NCBI GenBank assembly: GCA_003153375.1
Contig: PLYM01000202.1
Location: 1-64,000, forward strand
From: Planctomycetaceae bacterium
GTDB lineage: Bacteria; Planctomycetota; Planctomycetia; Pirellulales; PALSA-1355
Direction: 5' to 3'
DNA length: 64,000 nt
The notes under the pieces are model-generated. The model had not been told where the DNA came from. It was given only the letters and a program-made list of their open reading frames with translations, and searched no databases. This document shows, in pieces, positions 44,387 to 53,088 of the stretch (positions are counted from its first letter, which is position 1; every line of letters begins with the position of its first letter). The translations under genes were made by a program, and so were the position numbers.

Positions 44387-46171
44387 ATGTCGAAAACTCT
44401 GTTGGCCCTCGCCGTCTCGTGTTCGTTGCTGGCGATGCCCCTGGCGGCGCGTGCCGAGCCGGATGCCGCGTTAGACAAACACGTCGACGATTTCTCGCTG
44501 CGTGACTTTCACGGCAATCCGCACACGCTGGCGCAGCATGCCGGCAAGAAGCTGATCGTGCTGGCGTTCTTGGGAGTCGACTGCCCGCTGGCCCGGCTCT
44601 ACGCTCCGCGTCTGGCCGAGCTCTCGCGCGAGTATGCCGATCGAGGTGTGGTGTTCCTGGGTCTCGATGCCAACTCGCTCGACACGCCCACTCGGCTCAC
44701 GGCGTTCGCGCAATCCTATAAGGTCGAATTCCCGTTGCTCAAAGACGGCGGCAACGTCGTGGCTGACGCGATCGGAGCGACCCGCACGCCCGAGGTCTTC
44801 GTGCTCGATGCCCAGCGCAACGTGCGCTATCACGGCCGCATCGACGATCAATATGCCGTCGGCGGACAGCACGACAAGGTATCCAAGCGCGATCTGGCCA
44901 CGGCGCTCGACGAGTTGCTCACCGACAAGCAAGTCAGTCAGCCATCGACGCCCTTCACCGGCTGCCGCATCGCGCGGATGCTCAAGACCGAGCCCAAGGG
45001 ATCAATCACCTATGCCGGCCAGGTGGCCGCGATCGTCAACAAGCATTGCGTCGAGTGTCACCGCGAGGGTGAGTTGGCGCCATTTCCGCTCAACACCTAT
45101 GAATCCGTGGCCGGTTGGGCCGAAACGATTCGCGAAGTCGTGAGCGAGCGCCGCATGCCTCCCTGGTTTGCCGATCCGAAATACGGCACCTTTATCAACG
45201 ATTGCAGCATGAGCGCAGCCGACCAGACAACACTGTTTGCCTGGATCGACAACGGCTGTCCCGAAGGCAATCCGGTCGAGGCGCCGGCGGCTCCCAAGTT
45301 CGTCAGCGGCTGGCGGATGGGTCAGCCCGACATGGTCTATCGCATGACCGAGCCCTATACCGTACAGGCCGAAGGGACGGTCGACTATCAATACTTCACG
45401 GTCAACACGAACCTCAAAGACGACGTGTGGGTCGTCGAAGCCGAAGCCCGCCCAGGCAACGCGGCGGTGGTGCACCACATCGTGCTCTACAGCGTGCCGC
45501 CGGGCAACAACATCGGCAACCCGGCCGAGGCCCAGCGAATGGGCAAGCTCGTGGCTGTTTATGCCCCAGGCATGAATCCCTGGCGCTATCCCGAAGGCTC
45601 GGCGATGAAGATCGAGGCCGGTTCGACCCTGGTGATTCAGGCCCACTACACGCCCAACGGCACCGAGCAACAGGACCGCAGCTACGTCGGGCTCAAGCTC
45701 GTCGACGCCAGCAAAGTGAAGCGCCAGGTGCGCTATGGCATGGCCGTGAACATGGGATTCGTCATCCCGGCCGGAGCCAACGACGTGGAAGTCGTTTCGA
45801 AGAAAGAGTTCCTCAAAGACCTGATGCTGGTGAACCTCTATCCGCATATGCACTATCGCGGCAAGTCGTTCAAGTTCGAAGCCGAGTACCCGGATGGCCG
45901 CCGCGAGGTGCTGCTCGACGTGCCCCGTTATGACTTCGCCTGGCAGCTACGCTACGACCTGGCCGAGCCCAAGCTGATGCCCAAGGGATCGAAGCTGGTC
46001 TGCACGGCCCACTTCGACAACTCGGAAGCCAATCGCTGGAATCCTGATCCTACAAAAGAAGTCCGCTTCGGGTTGCAAACCTGGCAGGAAATGATGGTCG
46101 GCTACTACACCGCCATCTCGGCCACCGACGAGAACCTGACCAAGGGCGTATCGACCGCTGCCGCGCAGTAG
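44387..46171 (+). CDS. Exported redoxin / c-haem / copper monooxygenase-like chimera
   Basis: 594 aa with a Sec signal (1-23, LAVSCSLLAMPLAARA). Residues about 30-185 are an AhpC/TSA-type thioredoxin fold with one Cys in VDCPLARLYAP (C66). A CxxCH motif follows (C221-x2-C224-H225, HCVECHREGELAPF). Residues about 330-560 resemble copper type II ascorbate-dependent monooxygenase C-terminal domains, with histidine clusters VVHHIVLYSVPP (H363, H364), QAHYTPNG (H420) and YPHMHYRG (H487, H489). This order (redoxin, haem, copper-like) recurs in Planctomycetes and Acidobacteria but I know of no characterised member. Start at 44387, as the longer frame adds unrelated sequence. Confidence 0.88.
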   Translation: MSKTLLALAVSCSLLAMPLAARAEPDAALDKHVDDFSLRDFHGNPHTLAQHAGKKLIVLAFLGVDCPLARLYAPRLAELSREYADRGVVFLGLDANSLDTPTRLTAFAQSYKVEFPLLKDGGNVVADAIGATRTPEVFVLDAQRNVRYHGRIDDQYAVGGQHDKVSKRDLATALDELLTDKQVSQPSTPFTGCRIARMLKTEPKGSITYAGQVAAIVNKHCVECHREGELAPFPLNTYESVAGWAETIREVVSERRMPPWFADPKYGTFINDCSMSAADQTTLFAWIDNGCPEGNPVEAPAAPKFVSGWRMGQPDMVYRMTEPYTVQAEGTVDYQYFTVNTNLKDDVWVVEAEARPGNAAVVHHIVLYSVPPGNNIGNPAEAQRMGKLVAVYAPGMNPWRYPEGSAMKIEAGSTLVIQAHYTPNGTEQQDRSYVGLKLVDASKVKRQVRYGMAVNMGFVIPAGANDVEVVSKKEFLKDLMLVNLYPHMHYRGKSFKFEAEYPDGRREVLLDVPRYDFAWQLRYDLAEPKLMPKGSKLVCTAHFDNSEANRWNPDPTKEVRFGLQTWQEMMVGYYTAISATDENLTKGVSTAAAQ

Positions 46172-46298
46172 ACCGCGTGCAGTCGTGCGGTTGGCTGGCG
46201 GGGAAATTCGTTGCGGGCGTGGCAGTTGGCGTGTAGCATTGCATCGGCCTCCTCCGATGTAACTGCCCGCCTTGCTTGCCCGCAGGTCCGCCATCCCC

Positions 46299-49200
46299 AT
46301 GCGATTCGTTACCCGCCGTGCTCGGTGCCATTGGGGGCGATTTCATTTAGGCTGGACGGCCATTCTCTCCGGTCTTTCGCTGCTTCTCGCGCCCCTGGTG
46401 GTCCAGGCGCAGCACGCCAGGCTCGATCAAACGCCGGTCAATGCGGCCGACGAAGCCCACGTGTTCACGCCGCAGGGTTTTGCGCGCGAAGGCAAACCGG
46501 CCACGGCCGATGCCGCCAACGCGGCGCGGCTCAACGTCAAGATCATCGACAGCGCCACGGGCAAGCCAACCTTCTGCCGCGTCAACGTGGTTGGAGCCGA
46601 CGGTAACTTTTATCAACCGCGCGACAACCCGCTGCTGCCGTTCAGCCTCACCGGCAAATGGCCCGACACTCTGGCCGGCAATCGGCCGGGTAAGGCGCCC
46701 ATCCGCTACTTCGGCCGTTTCTTCTACACCCCCGGCACCCTCAGCGTCGACGTGCCGCCGGGGCAAACGCGGATCGAAGTCTGGAAGGGATTGGAATATC
46801 GACCCGAGACGTACAGCGTGAAGCTCAACCAGGGCGAATCGCGCGAGATTCCGCTTGCGCTGGCGCGCGTCGCGCCGATGGCCGCGGCCGGCTGGCACTC
46901 GGGCGATCCTCACTTGCACTTCATCCGCTCGAGCGATGCCGATGACAACACGATCTTCGACCTGCTCGAAGCCGAAGACGTCCGCGCCGGAATCGTGCTG
47001 TGCTACAACGAGCCCACGAACGTCTACCCGGGCGTGATGCCCGAGATGGCCACACCGCAATTGCGCGGGCTGGGCAGCAAGTCGATTCGCCGCCGCGGCG
47101 ACTATCAGATCATCTCGGGCCAGGAGTATCGCAATGGCGTGTTCGGGCACCTGAATCTCTTCCTGCGCGATTCGCTCGTGCTCGATGGCAGAAAGCTCGA
47201 CCCGAACCTCGGCCCCGTGTTCGGCACCCTCGGCGCCGAAACGCAGGAGCAAGGCGGCTATGCATTCCACGCCCACGGCGGCTACGGACTCGAGATTTGG
47301 GCTGACCTGGTGCAGGGTGCGACCAACGGCGTGGAACTGCTGCAATTCGGCATCTATCGCGGCATCGGGCTCGACGGCTGGTATCACGTGCTCAACGCCG
47401 GCTTCCGCTTCCCGGGCGTCGCGGCCTGCGATTATCCGGCCTGCCGCAAGCTGGCCGACTGTCGCACCTATGTGCATCTCGACGGCGAGTTGAACTTTCA
47501 GGATTGGTTTCGCGCCGCCGCCGAGGGGCGCAGCTTCATGACCACCGGTCCCCTGCTGCTGCTCTCGGTCGACGGCAAACTGCCCGGCGACACGATGACC
47601 ACGACCACGGCCGACCCGCACACCGTGCACGCGAAGGTGCAGGTGCAAAGCCCGACGGCGCCCGTGACCGACGTGCAATTAATCGTCAACGGAACCGTGG
47701 TCTCGGAGTGGAAGGCCAAGCCGGCGCCGGGCGAGAGCCAGAAGCTGGCGTTTGAGTGTGCTTATGAAATGAAGGAGCCGGGCTGGATCGCCGCCCGGGC
47801 GTTTTCGAAATCGCCCTCGGGCAGCGCCGATGCCGAATCGCATACCAACCCGGTATACGTTCATCTGAACGGCAAGCTGCCTTATCACGAAGCCGATCTC
47901 GATTGGCTCGTGGCGCGGCTCGACGAGCAGATCGCCGACCACGAGGCTCGCCAGGTGGCCGAGAAGGCCGTGCCCATCGAATACTTCCGCCGCTCGCGCG
48001 AGCTGCTGCTGGAGCGGCGCGGCCGCAAAGGACAATCGGCAGCCGTTGGCGTGCCCGGCGATCCCCCGGGCGAGTCGCTCTCCGAATTCTTGAAGCCAGT
48101 GCCCGCCCGCTCGCCGGAAGAAGCCGAAAAAACATTCGAAGCCCTCGACGGCTTTCGCATGCAGCTCGTGGCCCACGAGCCGGAGGTGACCGATCCGGTG
48201 GCGGCCTGCTTCGACGAAAACGGCGGCATGTACGTGGCCGAGATGATCGACTATCCCTACCGCCCCAAGGAGGGCCAGGAGCCGCTGGGCCGCGTCCGCT
48301 ATCTGGAAGACACCGACGGCGACGGCCGCTATGACAAGAGCTGGATCTTCGCCGATAAGCTCGTCTGGCCCACCGGCGTGGTTTGCTGGAAGGGTGGAGT
48401 CTATGTCGCGGCCGCGCCCGATATCTGGTATCTGAAAGACACCAGCGGCGACCACCAGGCCGACGTGCGAGAGAAAATCTATACCGGCTTCGGCGACCGC
48501 AACCAGCAAGGCGGCGTCAACAATCTCAATTGGGGCATCGACCAGGCCATCTATGGCTCGGGTTCGACCAACGGCGGCTCGATTCGCCCGGCCGGCAAGC
48601 CCGACGCCGCACCCATCGTGCTGTCGGGTCGCGATTTTCGTTTCGATCCCCGCACGCATCGCTTCGAGACGGTCAGCGGCTCGATGCAGTTCGGCAACGC
48701 GTTCGACGATTGGTACAACCGTTTTCTGTGCAGCGAGTCGCGGCCCGCCTATCACGTCGTGCTGCCGCAGCACTACTTGGCCCGCAATCCGTTGCTCGCC
48801 GTGCCCTCGGCCCTGCAAAACCTGGCGCCGGGCGTGACGCAGATCTTTCGCACGAGCCCCATCGAGCGCTGGCGGCAGATTCGCTCGAGCCGGCGGTTGG
48901 CGGCCGGCGAGCGCTCGGCCACTTCGTCAGGACTGAGCCACAACGTCATCGACGCCGCTGCTGGACTGACGATCTATCGCGGCCACGCCTATCCGCCGCA
49001 ATACCTGGGCAACCTGTTCGTTGGCTGCTCGCAGAACAATCTCATCCACCGCCGTAAGCTCTTGCCCAACGGCGCCAGTTTTACCTCCGAGCGGGCCGAC
49101 GAGCAGACCGAGTTCGTGCGCACGACCGATACCTGGTTCCGGCCGGTCAACTGCATCAACGCGCCGGATGGCACGCTGTTCGTGCTCGACATGTCGCGCG

Positions 49201-50999
49201 AAGTCATCGAATCGATCCACATCGCCAACGACGTCGTGGCGCATTTGGACCTGACCAGCGGCCGCGACAAGGGACGGATTTATCGCCTTGCACCACCCGG
49301 CTTCAAGGCGCCGCCGCAACCACGGTTGGGCCAGGCCAGCATGGCGGAACTGGTTGGCTACCTGGAGCATCCCGGCGGCTGGTGGCGCGACACGGCGGCC
49401 CGGTTGCTGTTCGAGCGGCAATACAAGTCGGCCGTTGAATTGCTGCGACAGCGATTGACCGAAAGCCCTTCGCCCCTCGGCCGGATGCATATTCTGTGGA
49501 CGTTGCACGGTCTCGACGCCCTGGAGGACCGCGACCTGCTGACGGCGCTCGGCGACGCCTCGCCTGGCGTTCGCGAGCACGCGATCCGGCTCGCCGAGCC
49601 GCGAATCGCTCACTCGGCCGAACTGCTCGACAAAGTGATCGCATTGGCCAACGATCCGGAACCCCGCGTGCGGTTTCAGGCCGCGTTCACAATCGGCGAA
49701 ACATCCGACTCGCGCGCCGTCCCGGCACTGGCCGCCCTCGCCGCCCGGGATGCCAAGGACCCTTGGACTCGCACCGCCGTGCTCTCGTCCTGCGGACAGC
49801 GCCCCGACGCCGTGTTGCTCGCGATTGTGCAGCGCAGCGAGTTTCTGGCCACGCCGGCCGCCGGCGCCTGGCTCGAACAACTGGCCACGCTCGTTGGTGC
49901 TCGCAAGGAGCCGGGCGAAATTGGCCGTGTGTTGGACGCGGCGGCCGGGCTGACGCGCGACTCGAGCAACCCGCGCGCGATCGTCGCCGGCTTGGGCGTT
50001 GGCTTGCAGCGCGCCAATAGTTCGCTCGAAGAAGTCAAACCCGCAGCCTCGGTCGCGGGACGGCGCCTGCTCGATGAACTGTTTGAACACGCCGTCGCGC
50101 AGGCCAATGACCCAACCGCGACGCCCGACGAGCGACAATCGGCCGTGCGGCTATTGGGATATGCCGGCAGTCCGCGCGTCACAGCGGCGCTAGCCAGACT
50201 ATTCGAGCCCGGCACGCCCGAGGCGGTGCAGATCGCCGCGGTGCGCACGCTGGCGCGCTTCAGTGAACCGGAGATCGCCAAGATTTTCGTCAACTCCTGG
50301 CGCCGCTCGACTCCCAAAGTGCAGGAGGAAATGATCGTCGCGCTGGCCTCGCGACGCCCTTGGGTCGAGCAGATGCTGGCCGCCTGCGACCGCAATGACG
50401 TGTCGGCCAGTCAGATCGGCCGCGCCACGCGAACCGCGCTGTTGAGCGATCAGGACTCGGCGGTGCGCGAACATGCCGAGAAACTCTTCGGCGGGGCGTC
50501 GAGCCCGCGCAACGAAGTGATCGCCCGTTATCAGAACGCGCTCTTGCTCGATGGCGACGCCGCGCGGGGCGACAAGGTCTATGAGCGCGAGTGCATGACC
50601 TGTCACCGGCTCGGCGATCGCGGCTTTCAGGTTGGGCCGAACCTGGCCCTGATCCGCAACCGCACGCCGGCGGCCCTGCTCGAGGCCATCTTGGATCCCA
50701 ACCGCGAAGTGCAACCCAGCTTTGTCAACTACGCCGTGGTCGACGACAGTGGTCGCACCGTCACCGGGCTGATCCTGGCCGAGACGGCCAACAGCATCAC
50801 CTTGGTCCGCGACAAAGGCGTCACCGAAACCCTCCTGAAGCAAAATATCGCCGAGTTGCACAGCACCGGCAAATCGCTGATGCCCGAGGGCTTGGAAAAA
50901 AACGTCGATCCACAAGGGCTGGCCGACTTGCTAACCTTCCTGCGCCAGGTGCAATACGACATCGGCACGCTCCCGGATTTCGCCCAGCCCCAGGAGTGA
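46299..50999 (+). CDS. Giant exported CehA-like / PVC propeller / HEAT / c-haem protein
   Basis: 1566 aa with a Sec signal (AILSGLSLLLAPLVVQA). After a carboxypeptidase-regulatory-like module (about 65-160), residues about 195-530 look like a CehA/McbA-type PHP metallohydrolase: GWHSGDPHLHFIRSS (near 197), FHAHGGYGLEIW (near 323), FPGVAACDYPACRKL. Residues about 610-1000 are the PVC dehydrogenase-type propeller (MQLVAHEPEVTDP, YLEDTDGDGRYDKSWIFAD, PDGTLFVLDMSREVIES). HEAT repeats span about 1010-1400, and C1432-x2-C-H (ERECMTCHRLGDRGFQVGPN) closes with the haem domain (SLMPEGLEK). The fusion of hydrolase and redox parts in one chain is notable. Start ATG 46299; a TTG at 46272 is possible. Confidence 0.9.
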   Translation: MRFVTRRARCHWGRFHLGWTAILSGLSLLLAPLVVQAQHARLDQTPVNAADEAHVFTPQGFAREGKPATADAANAARLNVKIIDSATGKPTFCRVNVVGADGNFYQPRDNPLLPFSLTGKWPDTLAGNRPGKAPIRYFGRFFYTPGTLSVDVPPGQTRIEVWKGLEYRPETYSVKLNQGESREIPLALARVAPMAAAGWHSGDPHLHFIRSSDADDNTIFDLLEAEDVRAGIVLCYNEPTNVYPGVMPEMATPQLRGLGSKSIRRRGDYQIISGQEYRNGVFGHLNLFLRDSLVLDGRKLDPNLGPVFGTLGAETQEQGGYAFHAHGGYGLEIWADLVQGATNGVELLQFGIYRGIGLDGWYHVLNAGFRFPGVAACDYPACRKLADCRTYVHLDGELNFQDWFRAAAEGRSFMTTGPLLLLSVDGKLPGDTMTTTTADPHTVHAKVQVQSPTAPVTDVQLIVNGTVVSEWKAKPAPGESQKLAFECAYEMKEPGWIAARAFSKSPSGSADAESHTNPVYVHLNGKLPYHEADLDWLVARLDEQIADHEARQVAEKAVPIEYFRRSRELLLERRGRKGQSAAVGVPGDPPGESLSEFLKPVPARSPEEAEKTFEALDGFRMQLVAHEPEVTDPVAACFDENGGMYVAEMIDYPYRPKEGQEPLGRVRYLEDTDGDGRYDKSWIFADKLVWPTGVVCWKGGVYVAAAPDIWYLKDTSGDHQADVREKIYTGFGDRNQQGGVNNLNWGIDQAIYGSGSTNGGSIRPAGKPDAAPIVLSGRDFRFDPRTHRFETVSGSMQFGNAFDDWYNRFLCSESRPAYHVVLPQHYLARNPLLAVPSALQNLAPGVTQIFRTSPIERWRQIRSSRRLAAGERSATSSGLSHNVIDAAAGLTIYRGHAYPPQYLGNLFVGCSQNNLIHRRKLLPNGASFTSERADEQTEFVRTTDTWFRPVNCINAPDGTLFVLDMSREVIESIHIANDVVAHLDLTSGRDKGRIYRLAPPGFKAPPQPRLGQASMAELVGYLEHPGGWWRDTAARLLFERQYKSAVELLRQRLTESPSPLGRMHILWTLHGLDALEDRDLLTALGDASPGVREHAIRLAEPRIAHSAELLDKVIALANDPEPRVRFQAAFTIGETSDSRAVPALAALAARDAKDPWTRTAVLSSCGQRPDAVLLAIVQRSEFLATPAAGAWLEQLATLVGARKEPGEIGRVLDAAAGLTRDSSNPRAIVAGLGVGLQRANSSLEEVKPAASVAGRRLLDELFEHAVAQANDPTATPDERQSAVRLLGYAGSPRVTAALARLFEPGTPEAVQIAAVRTLARFSEPEIAKIFVNSWRRSTPKVQEEMIVALASRRPWVEQMLAACDRNDVSASQIGRATRTALLSDQDSAVREHAEKLFGGASSPRNEVIARYQNALLLDGDAARGDKVYERECMTCHRLGDRGFQVGPNLALIRNRTPAALLEAILDPNREVQPSFVNYAVVDDSGRTVTGLILAETANSITLVRDKGVTETLLKQNIAELHSTGKSLMPEGLEKNVDPQGLADLLTFLRQVQYDIGTLPDFAQPQE

Positions 51000-51008
51000 A
51001 CCGACGTC

Positions 51009-53087
51009 ATGCGCCACCGATCGGACACTCGCTTCAAACTCTCGTCATGGCTTCTGATCGGCCTGTCGCTTCTCTTGTCGACGGTTGCCCTCGCCGACGA
51101 CGCCGAGAAACTCGCAGCCGTCTTGTCCACGATGGTTCTGCCGGCCGGTGAGCCCCTTCGCGAAGTCCGTGCGTTCATCGAACCGCGCATCACCGAGATG
51201 CCGCAGTTCACCACGCGAGCACTATGGGAAGGGGCGGCCGCTCAATGGCGCCGCGACATGCTCGAACAAGTCGTGTTTCGCGGCACGGCCGCCGCCTGGC
51301 GCAATGCCCGCGCGGGCGTCGTCTGGCTCGATACGATCGACGGCGGACCCGGCTATCGGATTCGCAAGTTCCGCTATGAAGCCCTGCCCGGCATGTGGAT
51401 TCCCGGATTGCTCTACGTGCCCGACAAGCTCGAGGGCCGCGTGCCGCTGGCCATGCACGTCAACGGCCACGCCCCCGAGGGCAAAGCAGTCAACTACAAG
51501 CAACTGCGTTCGATCAACCTGGCCAAGCGGGGCGTGCTGGTGCTCAACCTCGAGTGGTTCGGCATGGGGCAGTTGCGCACCAGCGGCTTTTCGCACTACC
51601 GCATGAACCAGCTCGACCTGTGCGGCGCTAGCGGCCTGGCCCCGTTCTATTTGGCGATGGAACGTGCCCTCGATCTGGGCCTGGCGCTGGAGCATGCCGA
51701 TCCCAAGCGCGTCGCGGTCTCGGGCTTGTCGGGGGGCGGCTGGCAAACGATCGTGATCAGCGGCCTCGATCCCCGCGTCACGCTGGCCAATCCCGTCGCG
51801 GGCTATGGCAGCTATCGCACCAACATTCTCTTCGATGACCTGGGCGACTCCGAGCAAGTGCCCACCGACATGGCCGTGGTCGCCGACTATACGCACCTGA
51901 CCGCCATGCGCGCTCCGCGGCCGACGCTGCTCACGTACAACGCGGGCGACGACTGTTGCTTCAAAGCGGGCCACACGCTCGAGCCACTGCTGCAGGCCGC
52001 CCGCCCCGCGTTCGCCTTGTATGGAGCCGAAAAGCACTTGCGATCACACGTTAATCACGTGCCCGGCACGCACAACTTCGAGCAAGAGAACCGCGAACAG
52101 TACTATGCGTTCCTCGGCGACTATTTCTATCCCGGCGATGCGTCGTTCGTTCGCGCCGAGATCCCCTCAGAGGGCGAACTGAAGACCGCCGAGGAATTGA
52201 CCGTGCCGTTGCCCAGCGACAACGTCGACTTTCACCGCATGGCTCAAACGCTGTTGCCGAATCTTCCCCGATCGCCAGAGCTGCCAACGGACAAGATCGC
52301 CGCGGAAGCGTGGCAACAACAGCAGCGCGAGCAGTTGATCGGCTTGCTCAAGGTGCCCAACTACACGGCCAAGGCCGTCGAGGACAATGCGGGCACGGCA
52401 GGAAAGCTCGAAGCGGGCGACGGTCTGGCAGCTCGACAATTGACGTTCCGAATCGGCGCCGACTGGACCGTGCCGGCCGTTGAACTCGCGCGCCAGGCCG
52501 CGACCGACGCGCCGCTGACGCTGCTGGTCGGCGATGCGGGCCGCGCGGCGTTGGCTTCCGAAGTGGCACGTCTGCTGGCCGCCGGGCAGCGGGTGATCGC
52601 GATCGATCCCATGCTGTGGGGCGAGTCGAAGATCAAGGCCCAGGATCCCGATTACTTGTTTCCCTTGTTCCTGGCCGCCGTAGGCGAGCGGCCGCTAGGC
52701 ATTCAAGCCGCGCAATTGGCGGCCGTCGCTCGTTGGGCGAAGCAAGAGCGGGGCCATGTGCCTGTCCACGTCGTGGCGGTCGGCCCACGTTCCAGTATGG
52801 CGGCGCTCGTGGCCGCGGCCGTGAAGCCCAATGCGATTTCAGGCCTCGAACTCTTGGGCTCGCTTTCCAGCCTGAAGCAACTGATCGACGACGACAAAAC
52901 GGTCGAGACGCTGCCCGAGCTGTTCGCCTTCGGCCTGCTGCGCGACTTTGACGTCGTGCAACTCGCCGCGCTGGCCGCTCCCCGGCCGCTTGTGTTCCGC
53001 GCACCCGACGACCGTGCTCGCCGTGACCTGGCTCCGCTCGATGCCTGGTACCAATTGTTTGGCGAGAAGTTCAGCCTGTCGCCGTGA
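51009..53087 (+). CDS. Exported alpha/beta hydrolase (acetyl xylan esterase-like)
   Basis: 692 aa with a Sec signal (LLIGLSLLLSTVALA). The catalytic part (about 100-400) has the nucleophile elbow VAVSGLSGGGWQT, an acidic residue in LLTYNAGDDCCF and histidine in VPGTHNFEQ, the order of acetyl-xylan-esterase/dipeptidyl-peptidase-like serine hydrolases. The C-terminal ~250 residues repeat an alpha/beta-type arrangement (LTLLVGDAGRAALASEVARL) but with no visible catalytic serine. It starts 9 bases after the giant haem protein gene and is the last of the exported four-gene series. A deacylase for polysaccharide or a small ester is plausible. Confidence 0.83.
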   Translation: MRHRSDTRFKLSSWLLIGLSLLLSTVALADDAEKLAAVLSTMVLPAGEPLREVRAFIEPRITEMPQFTTRALWEGAAAQWRRDMLEQVVFRGTAAAWRNARAGVVWLDTIDGGPGYRIRKFRYEALPGMWIPGLLYVPDKLEGRVPLAMHVNGHAPEGKAVNYKQLRSINLAKRGVLVLNLEWFGMGQLRTSGFSHYRMNQLDLCGASGLAPFYLAMERALDLGLALEHADPKRVAVSGLSGGGWQTIVISGLDPRVTLANPVAGYGSYRTNILFDDLGDSEQVPTDMAVVADYTHLTAMRAPRPTLLTYNAGDDCCFKAGHTLEPLLQAARPAFALYGAEKHLRSHVNHVPGTHNFEQENREQYYAFLGDYFYPGDASFVRAEIPSEGELKTAEELTVPLPSDNVDFHRMAQTLLPNLPRSPELPTDKIAAEAWQQQQREQLIGLLKVPNYTAKAVEDNAGTAGKLEAGDGLAARQLTFRIGADWTVPAVELARQAATDAPLTLLVGDAGRAALASEVARLLAAGQRVIAIDPMLWGESKIKAQDPDYLFPLFLAAVGERPLGIQAAQLAAVARWAKQERGHVPVHVVAVGPRSSMAALVAAAVKPNAISGLELLGSLSSLKQLIDDDKTVETLPELFAFGLLRDFDVVQLAALAAPRPLVFRAPDDRARRDLAPLDAWYQLFGEKFSLSP

Positions 53088-53088
53088 A

